This document shows, piece by piece, positions 41,620 through 50,457 of a stretch of 64,000 nucleotides of DNA. The first letter of the stretch is position 1. Each line of letters starts with the position of its first letter. The position numbers and the translations under genes were made by a program. The stretch is from DATJLQ01 sp035509415. GTDB taxonomy: Bacteria; Pseudomonadota; Alphaproteobacteria; JACZXZ01. The stretch lies in the NCBI GenBank assembly GCA_035509415.1, contig DATJLQ010000001.1, positions 1-64,000 on the forward strand. The letters run 5' to 3'. The notes below the pieces were generated by a model. The model was given only the letters and a program-made list of their open reading frames with translations, searched no databases and was not told where the DNA came from.

Positions 41620-42918
41620 ATGACGATCACGCCCTTCGAGGTCTGCGTCGGCACCATCGTCGGCCTGGGCATCCTCGGCCTCCCGATCGGCCATTCGATG
41701 ATCGCCGCCTCGATCCTCTACCTGTTCCTCGCCCATCTCGATCCGGGCACCGCGGCCGAGCAGATCCTGAACGGCATCAACGACAGCTACGTGCTGATCG
41801 CGGTGCCGTTGTTCATCGTCGCGGCCGACATCATGAACGCCGGCAGCCTGACCGACCGGCTGCTCAATTTCTGCCTCGCCCTGGTCGGCCGGTTCCGCGG
41901 CGGCCTCGGCCACGTGAACGTCGTGGCCAACGTGATTTTCGCCGGCATGTCGGGCTCGGCGATCGCGGACGCGGTCGGCATCGGCCGCATCATCATCGGC
42001 ATGATGACCAAGGAGAACCGCTACCCCGCCGCGTATGCGGGCGCCATTACCGCCGCCTCCGCCGTGATCGGGCCGATCATCCCGCCCTCGATCCCGATGG
42101 TGGTTTACGCGCTCATCTCGGACGCCTCGATCGGCTACCTCTTCCTCGGCGGCGTGGTGCCCGGCCTGCTCTTGGGCGTCGCCTACATGGTGACCAACGC
42201 CGTCATCTCCCGCCGCCGGCGCTATCCCGTCGAGGCGCCGGTGCCGCTGCGCGAATTCCCCAAGATCACGATGCGCGCGTTCCCCGCGCTGATGCTGCCG
42301 GTGATCCTGCTGTTCGGCATCTATGGCGGGGTCACGACGCCGACCGAGGGTGCCGCGCTCGCCGCCGCCTACGCGCTCTTCGCCTCGACCGTGATCTACC
42401 GCGCGGTCACTTGGAAGCAGCTCTACGCCGCGTTCCTCACGAGCTTCAAGTCGGCCTCCTCGGTCGGCATCCTGATCGCCGGCGCCCTCGCCTTCAATTA
42501 CGTCGTAACGATCGAGAACGTGCCGACCGGGCTCCAGCATTTCATGAGCGGCTTCCATCTCTCGGCCTGGGGCTTCCTGCTGCTGGTGAACATCCTGCTC
42601 CTGATTCTCGGCTGCCTGCTCGAGGGCACCACCATCCTGCTCGTCATCGTTCCGATCTTCATTCCGACCGCGAAGTCGCTCGGCATCGATCTCGTCTATT
42701 TCGGCGTCGTGGTCGTGGTCAACATCATGATCGGCCTGGTGACGCCGCCCTACGGCCTGCTGCTGTTCGTCATCGCCAACATGACCAAAGAGCCGCTGGC
42801 CAAGATCGTGCGCGAGGCAGCACCCTTCATCGTCGCGGCGGTCGTGGTCCTGATCCTGATCACGGCCGTACCCGACCTGGTGCTCTGGCTGCCGCGCGAA
42901 ATCGGCTACAAGGGATAG
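41620..42918 (+). CDS. dctM: TRAP transporter large permease (DctM family)
   Basis: The 432-residue protein has about 12 hydrophobic segments and DctM hallmarks: the GLPIGHSM start region, GRFRGGLGHVNVVANVIFAGMSGSAIADAVGIG (about 83-115), GPIIPPSIPMVVYA, and LVTPPYGLLLFV near the C-terminus. It carries the sodium-coupled transport path. It is followed 4 bp later by the shikimate/quinate dehydrogenase gene. Confidence 0.92.
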   Translation: MTITPFEVCVGTIVGLGILGLPIGHSMIAASILYLFLAHLDPGTAAEQILNGINDSYVLIAVPLFIVAADIMNAGSLTDRLLNFCLALVGRFRGGLGHVNVVANVIFAGMSGSAIADAVGIGRIIIGMMTKENRYPAAYAGAITAASAVIGPIIPPSIPMVVYALISDASIGYLFLGGVVPGLLLGVAYMVTNAVISRRRRYPVEAPVPLREFPKITMRAFPALMLPVILLFGIYGGVTTPTEGAALAAAYALFASTVIYRAVTWKQLYAAFLTSFKSASSVGILIAGALAFNYVVTIENVPTGLQHFMSGFHLSAWGFLLLVNILLLILGCLLEGTTILLVIVPIFIPTAKSLGIDLVYFGVVVVVNIMIGLVTPPYGLLLFVIANMTKEPLAKIVREAAPFIVAAVVVLILITAVPDLVLWLPREIGYKG

Positions 42919-42922
42919 CGCC

Positions 42923-43855
42923 GTGAACGGACCCTTCCCCGCGCAGCACGGCACGCCGTCCGGCAGGACAGCCGCGACGGGGAGCGCGCTCGTGGGCCTC
43001 ATCGGCGCCAATATCAAGAGCTCGCTCTCGCCAGCGCTCCACGAGGATGCGTTCGCGGCGGCGGGCCTGCGCGGCCATTACCATCTCATGGATCTCGATC
43101 TTCTCCCCGGCCGCACGCTCGCCGAGCTGCTCGCTTCCGTGCGCGCCGCGGGCTTCGCCGGCGTCAACGTCACCTATCCCTGCAAGGAGGCGGTGCTACC
43201 GCTGCTCGACGCGGTGTCGGCGGAGGCGCGCGACATCGGCGCCGTCAACACGGTCACGATCGCGCCCGACCGCTCGACCGTGGGCTACAACACCGACCGG
43301 ATCGGATTTCGGCGCGCCTTCGAGGAGACGTTCGGGCGCGGCCCGGTCGAGGGGGCGACGGCGCTTCTCATCGGCGCGGGCGGCGCCGGCCGCGCGGTCG
43401 CGTTCTCGCTCTTCGATCTCGGCGTCGCGACCCTCCTGGTCCACGACCTCGCTCGGACGCGCGCGGTCGCCCTTGCCGACGAGCTCGCGCAGCGCTTCGG
43501 CCCGGGCCGCGCGCGCGCGGCGAGCGATGCCGCCGCCGCTCTCGCCGAGGCCGCTGGCGTGGTGAACGCGACGCCGGTGGGCATGCTCGGCATCCCCGGC
43601 AACCCCGTGCCCATGGCGGCGCTCGAGCCGCGCCACTGGGTCGCGGACGTGATCTACACGCCGCTCGAGACCCAGCTCGTCACGGGTGCCCGCGCGATCG
43701 GCGCCCGCGCCATGGGCGGGTCCGCGATGTGCGTGCACCAGGCGGCGGAATCGTTCCGCCTCTTCACCGGCCTCGTCCCCGACATCGCGCGTATGCGCCG
43801 CACCTTCGCCGACGCCGCCGCCGCGCGCGAAGCCACGCTCGCGCGCGCGGGCTGA
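42923..43855 (+). CDS. Shikimate/quinate dehydrogenase, probably NAD-dependent catabolic type
   Basis: The 310-residue enzyme has the AroE fold: SLSPALHE substrate site (34-41), catalytic lysine K88 in VNVTYPCKEAV, D125 in NTDRIGFRRAF, GAGGAGRA cofactor loop and GSAMCVHQAAE near the end. After strand beta 2 it reads HDLARTRA rather than the NRTxxR/K clamp of NADP-type AroE; the acidic residue favours NAD, as in catabolic quinate/shikimate dehydrogenases. GTG start. Its place as last gene of the TRAP operon suggests it acts on the imported compound. Confidence 0.87.
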   Translation: MNGPFPAQHGTPSGRTAATGSALVGLIGANIKSSLSPALHEDAFAAAGLRGHYHLMDLDLLPGRTLAELLASVRAAGFAGVNVTYPCKEAVLPLLDAVSAEARDIGAVNTVTIAPDRSTVGYNTDRIGFRRAFEETFGRGPVEGATALLIGAGGAGRAVAFSLFDLGVATLLVHDLARTRAVALADELAQRFGPGRARAASDAAAALAEAAGVVNATPVGMLGIPGNPVPMAALEPRHWVADVIYTPLETQLVTGARAIGARAMGGSAMCVHQAAESFRLFTGLVPDIARMRRTFADAAAAREATLARAG

Positions 43856-44219
43856 GCGCGGCCCCGGCACGTTTTCAGCGTTTCCGCGTTATGGAGCGTC
43901 GGGCGGCCGCGCGACCGCGCACGGCGTTGCGCGCAGCCTTGCCCGCGCATCGTCCCGCCCGCGCGCGCCCCGGCTTGGGCGCCGCAAGGCCTGAAGCCCC
44001 GCTTTCCCAATGAAATAGGAGATTTTCTTGAATATCATATAATCGCGTTGATTTCTCCGCGCGTGCCACTTAGGCTCCGATGCCGAGCCCGGCGGAACGG
44101 GCGGGCGCTTCGGCGCCTTCCGCCCGCCGGGCCCGGATGCTACAAAAGCTGCCCGGGTCGCGGGCCACCGCCGGTTCCGGGCAACAACGACAACGAGACC
44201 CAAACGGGAGGAAATGATC
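43856..44219. other. Gene-free gap upstream of the liv-type operon, with candidate operator
   Basis: No convincing gene is present in these 364 bases. The only notable parts are GAAATAGGAGAT (44012-44023) and ATCATATAA (44034-44042), which repeat elements found at 31319-31349, in an AT-rich island (44008-44050) that is the probable promoter of the ABC importer operon. GGGAGG just before the next gene is its ribosome site. Confidence 0.5.
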
Positions 44220-45365
44220 ATGAAATCGTTCGTCGCGGGCGTCGCCATCGCGGGCGCCGCCCTCATCCTGTCGCCCATCGCCGCGCGCGCCGCGGATACG
44301 GTGCTCATCCCCTATGTGGGCGAGCTGTCCGGGCCCGGCGCCGTCTCCGGCACCAACTTCCGCGACGGCATCGTCCTGGCCGAAGAGGAGATCAACGCCA
44401 AGGGCGGCATTCTCGGCAAGAAGATCGACACGCCGATGTACGACACCCAGAGCGACGCGAGCGTCTCGCGCGCCCAGATCCAGAAGGTGCTCGACGAGCA
44501 TCCCTACGTGATCCTGGGCCCGGTCTATTCCGGCTCGGTCGTGGTCGACATGAAGCTGACCCAGGCGGCCGAAATCCCCGAGATCGTCGGCGGCGAGGCG
44601 GGCAACATCACGACCCAGGGCGACCCCTACGTGTTCCGCACCTCGTTCGGCCAGCAGTTCAGCATGCCGATCATCGCGAACTACATGGCCGACCAGCTCA
44701 AGATCAAGTCGGTCGCGGTGGTGTGGGTCAACAACGATTTCGGCAAGGGCGGGCGCGACGCCTTCGACAAGGAGATGGCCAAGCGCGGCATCAAGGTGGT
44801 CGTCGACGATTCGACCGAATCGGGCCAGACCGACTTCTCGGCCGACGTGGTCAAGGTCAAGGCGGCCAACCCGGACGCGGTGTTCGTCTATCTCAACGAG
44901 GAGGAAAGCGCGCGCTTCCTGCGTGAGGCCAAGAAGCAGGGCCTCCATAAGCCGCTCATCGGCGAGACCACGCTCCTGGGCCAGATCGTGATCAAGCTCG
45001 CCGGCGACGCCGCCAACGGCGTGCGCGGACATGTCGGCCTCACGATCGACGCGCCGATTCCGGCGGTCAAGGCGTTCGCCGAGCGCTTCCACAAGCGCTT
45101 CGGCTATTACTGCGATCATAACGGCATCAAGGGCTATACGGCCGTCTACATGATCAAGTACGTGACCGAGAAGATGGGCAAGTTCGATTCGAAGCTGTTT
45201 GCCACCACCCTCCATGGGCTCACCATCACGCCCAAGGAGGAGCCGAACATCCTGATGACGGCGACCTGGGACAAGAACGGCGACATCTACCGCGAGAGCT
45301 TCCTCGGCGAGGTCGTCGACGGCAAGCAGAAGATCGTGCAGATTCTGCCCGCGCTCAAGCCCTAG
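44220..45365 (+). CDS. livK: Branched-chain amino acid-type ABC transporter substrate-binding protein
   Basis: The 381-residue periplasmic protein has a signal peptide (about 1-24, AARA-A) and the type I periplasmic fold of LivJ/K proteins: GPGAVSGTNFRDGIVLAEEEINAKGGI (about 36-62), GPVYSGSVVVD, a C-terminal DHNGIKGYTAVYMIKYV. HAAT-family receptors also bind aromatic and other organic acids, so the operon context (SDR, shikimate dehydrogenase) may define the ligand. Start: the second in-frame ATG is used because GGGAGG lies eight bases upstream of it and only two from the first. Confidence 0.88.
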   Translation: MKSFVAGVAIAGAALILSPIAARAADTVLIPYVGELSGPGAVSGTNFRDGIVLAEEEINAKGGILGKKIDTPMYDTQSDASVSRAQIQKVLDEHPYVILGPVYSGSVVVDMKLTQAAEIPEIVGGEAGNITTQGDPYVFRTSFGQQFSMPIIANYMADQLKIKSVAVVWVNNDFGKGGRDAFDKEMAKRGIKVVVDDSTESGQTDFSADVVKVKAANPDAVFVYLNEEESARFLREAKKQGLHKPLIGETTLLGQIVIKLAGDAANGVRGHVGLTIDAPIPAVKAFAERFHKRFGYYCDHNGIKGYTAVYMIKYVTEKMGKFDSKLFATTLHGLTITPKEEPNILMTATWDKNGDIYRESFLGEVVDGKQKIVQILPALKP

Positions 45366-45385
45366 GCACGGCCCGACCGCTCAAG

Positions 45386-45415
45386 GGCCCGGCGTCCTCG
45401 CAGGGGCGCCGGGCC
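45386..45415 (+). other. Intercistronic stem-loop between livK and livH
   Basis: GGCCCGGCG and CGCCGGGCC form a perfect 9-bp stem with a 12-base loop and no T-tract, in the gap between the binding-protein gene and the first permease gene. As for the TRAP operon, it probably sets a higher level of binding protein. Confidence 0.6.
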
Positions 45416-45429
45416 GCCGAGGGATAATA

Positions 45430-46308
45430 ATGGTCGCGCTCATTCAGCTTCTGGTCTCCGGGCTCGCGACGGGCGCCATCTACGCGCTCGCCGCGGTCGG
45501 CTTCACCCTGCTTTGGCAGACCTCGCAGACGATCAACTTCGCCCAGGGCGAGTTCGTCATGCTGCCCGCCTTCTTCGTGCTCGCGGCGATGAAGTTCCTC
45601 GGCCTCGGCTTCTGGCCGGCGTCCCTCCTGGGCGTGCTGCTCTCGGTCCTGGTGCTCGGCCTCCTGTTCAAGCGCCTGGTGGTCGACCCGATGCTGCGCC
45701 ACGGCCTCCTGCCGCTCGTGATCTCGACCATCGCGCTCTCGCTCCTTCTCAAGGAGTCGGTCAAGGATTTCTACAGCCCGCAGGCCCAATCCTTCCCCTC
45801 GATGGTCGAGGCGCGCGACCTCCATGTGCTGGGGGCGGCGATCTCGACCCAGAGTATCGCCGTGATCGGCGCCGCGGTCATTGCGATCGCGGCGTTGCAC
45901 GTCTTCCTCCACTCGACGCGCGTCGGCCGCGCGATGCAGGCGACGGCGCAGAACCCGACGGTCGCGCGCATTCTCGGGATTCCGGTCGAGCGCATGATCC
46001 TCTACACCTTCCTGATCAACGCGGTCCTCGTGGCTCTCGCCTCGCTCCTGGTGAGCCCGATCTATCTCGCAAAATTCACCAACGGCGAGACGCTCGGCCT
46101 CGCGGCCTTCATCGCCGCCATCGTGGGCGGCTTCAACCAGGTGCGCGGCGCCATCCTCGGCGGCGTCATCCTCGGCATCCTCGACAACCTGACCGCGGCC
46201 TATCTCTCGGCCCAGTATCGCGGCGCGATTCCGCTCGTGCTGCTCATCGTCGTGATCCTGTTCCGGCCCCAGGGCATCTTGGGCCGGGTCGAGGAGCGCA
46301 CGGTATGA
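45430..46308 (+). CDS. livH: Branched-chain amino acid-type ABC permease LivH
   Basis: The 292-residue membrane protein has about eight hydrophobic helices and the LivH pattern: LLVSGLATGAIYALAAVGFTLLWQTS at the N-terminus, INFAQGEFVMLPAF, GRAMQATAQNPTVARILGI (about 157-175) and GGVILGILDNLTAAYLS. The stop overlaps livM by 4 bp. Confidence 0.92.
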   Translation: MVALIQLLVSGLATGAIYALAAVGFTLLWQTSQTINFAQGEFVMLPAFFVLAAMKFLGLGFWPASLLGVLLSVLVLGLLFKRLVVDPMLRHGLLPLVISTIALSLLLKESVKDFYSPQAQSFPSMVEARDLHVLGAAISTQSIAVIGAAVIAIAALHVFLHSTRVGRAMQATAQNPTVARILGIPVERMILYTFLINAVLVALASLLVSPIYLAKFTNGETLGLAAFIAAIVGGFNQVRGAILGGVILGILDNLTAAYLSAQYRGAIPLVLLIVVILFRPQGILGRVEERTV

Positions 46309-47291
46309 CGCGCCTCGGCGTGCTGTGCGCGGCCCTCGTCCTTGGGGCCGCCTGCGTGCTCCCCTTCTTCCTCGAGCCCTACGGCATCTATCTCCTGAGT
46401 GTCTGGGCGGTGACCTCGATCGCGGCCCTCGGGCTCAATCTCACCCTCGGCTATGCGGGCCAAATCTCGCTCGCCCAAGGTGCGTTCGTCGGCATCGGCG
46501 CCTATGTGGTGGCGCTCCTGACCAAGGGTGGGGTGCCGTTTCCGATCGCCTTCGCGGCCGCGGGTGCGGCCGCCTTCGCGGTCGGCTGGTGCTTGGGATA
46601 TCCGGCCCTCCGGGTCCAGCACCACTATCTCGCCTTCGTGACCCTCGCCTTCACCACCCTCGTGTTCCTGGTTTTGCGCAACGAGGAATGGCTCACGGGC
46701 GGCACCTACGGAATCAACGGCATCGCGCGGCCCGACGTCCTCGGCTGGTCGACCGAGCCCGCGCGCGCCTATTACTTTTTTTGCCTGGCGCTCATGGTGG
46801 TCGCGGCGGCGGCGTTCTGGGCCATGCTGCGCTCGCCCTGGGGCCGCGCCTTCGTCGCCTTGCGCGAGAACCCGGTGCGGGCACTCTCGCTCGGCGTCGA
46901 CACGCGGCGCTACACGCTCATGGCGTTCGCGATCGGCTCGGCCTTCGGCGGCATCGCGGGCGCGCTCGACGCGCCGCTGGTCCAGTTCATCGAGCCCAAC
47001 TCCTTCGCGCTCGGCCTCTCCTTCAACCTGCTGCTGATGGTGATCGTGGGCGGCGCCGGCACCTTCTTCGGGCCGTTCGTCGGCGCCATGGTCGCGGTAT
47101 TGCTGCCGGAATGGTTGCGCATCGCCCAGGCCTATTACCTGATCCTCTACGCGCTCGCGGTGATGGTGCTGATGGCGTTCTGTCCGTCGGGCATCCTGGG
47201 CCTGGTACGGCGCATCGGCGACGCGGCGCGCGCCCGGCGCACCGCGCTCGCGCGCGCGGCGGCGGCGAACGCGGCCGGGGGCTCGAAATGA
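46305..47291 (+). CDS. livM: Branched-chain amino acid-type ABC permease LivM
   Basis: The 328-residue membrane protein shows the LivM pattern: ALGLNLTLGYAGQISLAQGAFVGIGAY (about 42-68), a GGTYGINGI loop, GRAFVALRENPVRALSLGVDTRRYTLMAF (about 186-214) and a C-terminal FCPSGILGLVRR. Coupled at both ends: its ATG overlaps the livH stop and its stop overlaps the livG ATG (ATGA each). Confidence 0.92.
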   Translation: MTRLGVLCAALVLGAACVLPFFLEPYGIYLLSVWAVTSIAALGLNLTLGYAGQISLAQGAFVGIGAYVVALLTKGGVPFPIAFAAAGAAAFAVGWCLGYPALRVQHHYLAFVTLAFTTLVFLVLRNEEWLTGGTYGINGIARPDVLGWSTEPARAYYFFCLALMVVAAAAFWAMLRSPWGRAFVALRENPVRALSLGVDTRRYTLMAFAIGSAFGGIAGALDAPLVQFIEPNSFALGLSFNLLLMVIVGGAGTFFGPFVGAMVAVLLPEWLRIAQAYYLILYALAVMVLMAFCPSGILGLVRRIGDAARARRTALARAAAANAAGGSK

Positions 47292-48031
47292 GCGCGGTGC
47301 TCGAGGTCTCGGCGCTCAAGAAATCCTTCGGCGGCATCCTCGCGGTCGACGGCGTCTCCTTCTCGGTCGAGGAAGGCGAAATCCTCGGCATCATCGGCCC
47401 GAACGGCTCGGGGAAATCGACGCTCTTCAACTGCGTCCTCGGCCAGATGCGCCCCAGTGCCGGCGAGGTGCGGGTCGACGGGCGCCGGGTCACGGGCATG
47501 CGTCCCTGCGATCTCAACCGGCTCGGGGTCAGCCGCACCTTCCAGCTCTTGCAGGTGTTCCCCGAGCTCTCGGTGCGCGATAATCTGATCCTCGCGGGCC
47601 AGGAGCATCGCGGCACCATGCTCTCGCGCCTCCTCGGCCACCCCGACGCGGGCCTCGGCGCGGCGGCGGAGCGCATGATCGCGTTCTTCGCCCTCGGCCA
47701 CCTCGAAAACGAGAAGGCGGGCCGCTTGAGCTACGGCCAGCAGAAGCTGCTCGATGCCGCGATGGCGTTCATGGCGGGCCCGCGCCTGGTGCTCCTCGAC
47801 GAGCCCGCGGGCGGCGTCAATCCGAGCATGCTCGGCCAGCTGGCCGAGCGCTTGCGCGCGATCAACGCGGAGCAAGGGGCGACTTTCGTCGTGATCGAGC
47901 ACAACATGGACTTCGTCATGTCGCTGTGCAGCCGGATCCTGGTGCTCGCCGAAGGGAAGATCATCGCCGAGGGGACGCCCGAAGCGGTGCGCCGCGATGC
48001 CCTCGTGATGGAGGCCTATCTTGGCCGCTGA
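47288..48031 (+). CDS. livG: Branched-chain amino acid-type ABC ATPase LivG
   Basis: The 247-residue ATPase has Walker A GPNGSGKST (37-45), Q-loop RTFQLLQVFPELSV, signature LSYGQQK (about 152-158), Walker B LVLLDEP and the switch His in VIEHNMDFVM. The LSYGQ variant of the signature is normal for LivG. Confidence 0.92.
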   Translation: MSAVLEVSALKKSFGGILAVDGVSFSVEEGEILGIIGPNGSGKSTLFNCVLGQMRPSAGEVRVDGRRVTGMRPCDLNRLGVSRTFQLLQVFPELSVRDNLILAGQEHRGTMLSRLLGHPDAGLGAAAERMIAFFALGHLENEKAGRLSYGQQKLLDAAMAFMAGPRLVLLDEPAGGVNPSMLGQLAERLRAINAEQGATFVVIEHNMDFVMSLCSRILVLAEGKIIAEGTPEAVRRDALVMEAYLGR

Positions 48032-48779
48032 CGCCGCAGCGCCCGACGCTACGCCGATCCTCGAGCTCGACGGGATCGTCGCGGGCTACGGGGCCATGAC
48101 CATCCTCCACGGCACCTCGTTCAAGGTGCGGCGCGGCGCGATCACCACCGTGATCGGGCCCAACGGCGCGGGGAAGTCGACCGTATTCAAGACCGTGTTC
48201 GGCCTGCTCAAGGCGCGCGCGGGGCGCGTGCTGTTCGACGGCGCCGACGTCACCAACGCGAGCCCGCGCCGCCTTCTCGATCTCGGCATGTGCTACGTGC
48301 CCCAGGGACGCAACATCTTCCCCGAGCTCAGCGTGCGTCATAACATCGAGCTCGGCGCGGTGTCGGCGCGCCGCGACGTCGACGTGGGCGCGCGCGTCGA
48401 CGCGGCGATGGAGCGGTTTCCGGTCTTGAAGCGCAAGGCGGGCCACCAGGCGTCGACCTTGAGCGGCGGCGAGCAGAAGCTGCTCGAGATCGCGCGCGGC
48501 CTGTTGCTCGATCCGAAGCTCATCCTGATCGACGAGCCCTCGATCGGCCTCTCGCCCATCATGGCGGCGGAGACTTTCGCGATCCTCAAGGAGCTGCGCG
48601 CCCAGGGTCGCTCGATCCTCATGGTCGAGCAGAACGCGAAGAGTGCCCTCGGCATTTCGGACGACGGGCTGGTGCTCGAGCTCGGGCGCGCGCGCCTGGC
48701 GGCACCCGCCGCCGCCATGCTCGCCGACCCGCGGGTCGGCCATCTGTTCCTGGGCGGCGCCATGGAGGGGACGGCGTGA
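48021..48779 (+). CDS. livF: Branched-chain amino acid-type ABC ATPase LivF
   Basis: The 252-residue ATPase has Walker A GPNGAGKST (about 46-54), the LivF-type CYVPQGRNIFPELSV (about 92-106), signature LSGGEQK and Walker B LILIDEPSIGLSP. The start appears to be TTG, overlapping livG by 11 bp; no in-frame ATG or GTG lies before the conserved region. The stop overlaps the GTG of the next SDR gene by 4 bp. Confidence 0.9.
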   Translation: MAADAAAPDATPILELDGIVAGYGAMTILHGTSFKVRRGAITTVIGPNGAGKSTVFKTVFGLLKARAGRVLFDGADVTNASPRRLLDLGMCYVPQGRNIFPELSVRHNIELGAVSARRDVDVGARVDAAMERFPVLKRKAGHQASTLSGGEQKLLEIARGLLLDPKLILIDEPSIGLSPIMAAETFAILKELRAQGRSILMVEQNAKSALGISDDGLVLELGRARLAAPAAAMLADPRVGHLFLGGAMEGTA

Positions 48780-49528
48780 GCGGGACCGGCCCGGCATCGG
48801 GGGGAATGGCGGGCCAGGTCGCGATCGTGACCGGCGGAGCGCGCGGCATCGGGCTCGGCATCGCGCGGCGGCTCGCGGCCGAGGGATGCAAGGTCGCGGT
48901 GTGGGACTGGAACCTCGAGCCGCTCGCGGCGGGGGGATACGCGCCCGAGGGCGCGTGGCAGGTCGACGTCACGGACTATGCCGCGGTCGAGCGCGCGGCG
49001 GGCGAGGTTGCGGCGCGGTTCGGCGCCATCCAGATCCTGATCAACAATGCGGGCGTGAACGGGCCGGTCCTGCCGGCCTGGGAATACCCGCTCGGGGAAT
49101 GGCAACGCGTGCTCGCGGTCGACCTGACGGGCGTGTTCCATTGCTGCCGCGCGGTGGTGCCCCATATGCGGAGGAAAGGCTACGGCCGCATCGTCAACAT
49201 CGCCTCCATCGCGGGGAAGGAGGGCATGCCCGGCATTGCCGCCTACTCCGCGGCCAAGGCGGGTGTCATCGGCTTCGCCAAGGCGCTCGCGCGCGAGCTC
49301 GTGACCGCCGGCATCACGGTCAATTGCCTGACGCCGGGGATCACCGAGACCGAGCTGTTCCGCGAGATGACCGAGGAGCACATCGCGAGCGCCAAGAGCC
49401 GCATCCCCATGGGCCGCTTCTGCACGGTTGACGAAATCGCGGCGATGACGGCCTATGTCGCGAGCCCGGAATGCAGCTTTACCACGGGTGCCGTGTTTGA
49501 TCTTTCGGGCGGGCGCGCGACGTATTAA
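48776..49528 (+). CDS. SDR-family oxidoreductase
   Basis: The 250-residue enzyme has TGGARGIGLGIARRL (cofactor motif, about 18-32), NNAGVNGPVLP, serine in NIASIAGKEG and the catalytic YSAAK pair. An Asp after strand beta 2 (WDWN) suggests NAD. It begins with GTG overlapping livF, so it is part of the ABC importer operon and probably oxidises or reduces the imported compound; related SDRs act on 3-oxoacyl or polyol substrates. An ATG at 48806 is an alternative start. Confidence 0.87.
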   Translation: MSGTGPASGGMAGQVAIVTGGARGIGLGIARRLAAEGCKVAVWDWNLEPLAAGGYAPEGAWQVDVTDYAAVERAAGEVAARFGAIQILINNAGVNGPVLPAWEYPLGEWQRVLAVDLTGVFHCCRAVVPHMRRKGYGRIVNIASIAGKEGMPGIAAYSAAKAGVIGFAKALARELVTAGITVNCLTPGITETELFREMTEEHIASAKSRIPMGRFCTVDEIAAMTAYVASPECSFTTGAVFDLSGGRATY

Positions 49529-49590
49529 ATAGGCGCTCGGCCGCTCGGCCGTCCCGCCTGTCCGCCGCCCCGCCCCAAGGAGACCCGTGC

Positions 49591-50433
49591 ATGTCCCACC
49601 CCGATCGCTTTCTGCTCGCCGGCGTCATGGGCTGGCCGGTGATGCATTCGCGTTCGCCGAAGCTCCATAATTTCTGGCTTGCCGAGCACAATCTCGCGGG
49701 CGCGTACCTGCCGCTCGCGATCAAGGTCGAGCGGCTCGGGCCCGCGTTGCGCGCCTTGCCGGCGCTCGGCTTTTCCGGCTGCAACCTCACCATCCCCCAC
49801 AAGGTCGCGGCCCTCGACATCGTCGATCGGATCGACCCCGCGGCGAAGCACATGGGCGCGATCAATTGCGTCGTGGTGGAAGCGGACGGCTCGCTCTCCG
49901 GGTTCAACTACGACAGCTTCGGCTACACCCAATGCCTCCGCGAGGCGCACCCCGAGTGGCGCGCGGATGCGGGCCCGATCGCCGTCATGGGCGCCGGCGG
50001 CGGGGCGCGCGCGGTGCTCACCAGCCTCATCGAGCGCGGCGCCAGGGAGATCCGCCTCGCGAACCGCACGCCGTCGCATGCCGAAGCGCTCGCGCGCGAT
50101 CTCGGCGGGCCGATCCGCATCGTCCCATGGTCCGAACGTCACGCAGCACTCGACGGCGCAACGCTCCTGGTCAACGCGACGAGCCAGGGCATGGTCGGAA
50201 ACCCGCCTCTCGATCTCAAGCTCGACAAGCTGCCGAAGGCGGCGCTCGTCTCCGACATCATCTACATTCCGCTCGAGACGCCGCTCCTCGCCGCCGCGCG
50301 CGCGCGCGGCAACATGACGGTCAACGGACTCGGCATGCTGCTCAATCAGGCGCGGCCCGCGTTCAACGCCTGGTTCGGCGTGATGCCCGAGGTGACGCCT
50401 GCGTTGCGCAAGATGATCGAAGCCACGATCTGA
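49591..50433 (+). CDS. aroE: Shikimate dehydrogenase, NADP-type AroE
   Basis: The 280-residue enzyme has GWPVMHSRSPKLHNFWL (14-30; SRSP replaces the common SxSP pair), lysine K71 in CNLTIPHKVAAL, N92, D108 in FNYDSFGYTQCL and a GAGGGARA cofactor loop followed by NRT, the NADP-type clamp. It reduces dehydroshikimate with NADPH or works in reverse. It follows the SDR gene by 62 bp, with AAGGAG at the ribosome site, so it may be cotranscribed with the liv-type importer or supply the chorismate pathway. Confidence 0.88.
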   Translation: MSHPDRFLLAGVMGWPVMHSRSPKLHNFWLAEHNLAGAYLPLAIKVERLGPALRALPALGFSGCNLTIPHKVAALDIVDRIDPAAKHMGAINCVVVEADGSLSGFNYDSFGYTQCLREAHPEWRADAGPIAVMGAGGGARAVLTSLIERGAREIRLANRTPSHAEALARDLGGPIRIVPWSERHAALDGATLLVNATSQGMVGNPPLDLKLDKLPKAALVSDIIYIPLETPLLAAARARGNMTVNGLGMLLNQARPAFNAWFGVMPEVTPALRKMIEATI

Positions 50434-50457
50434 AGCCCGCGATCTGATGCTCGCGCG

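Noticed and set aside
41542..43017. Minus-strand open frame (491 codons) opposite dctM
   Set aside because: It is an antisense shadow of a well-recognised membrane protein gene; the product is His/Asp/Arg repeats without family features.
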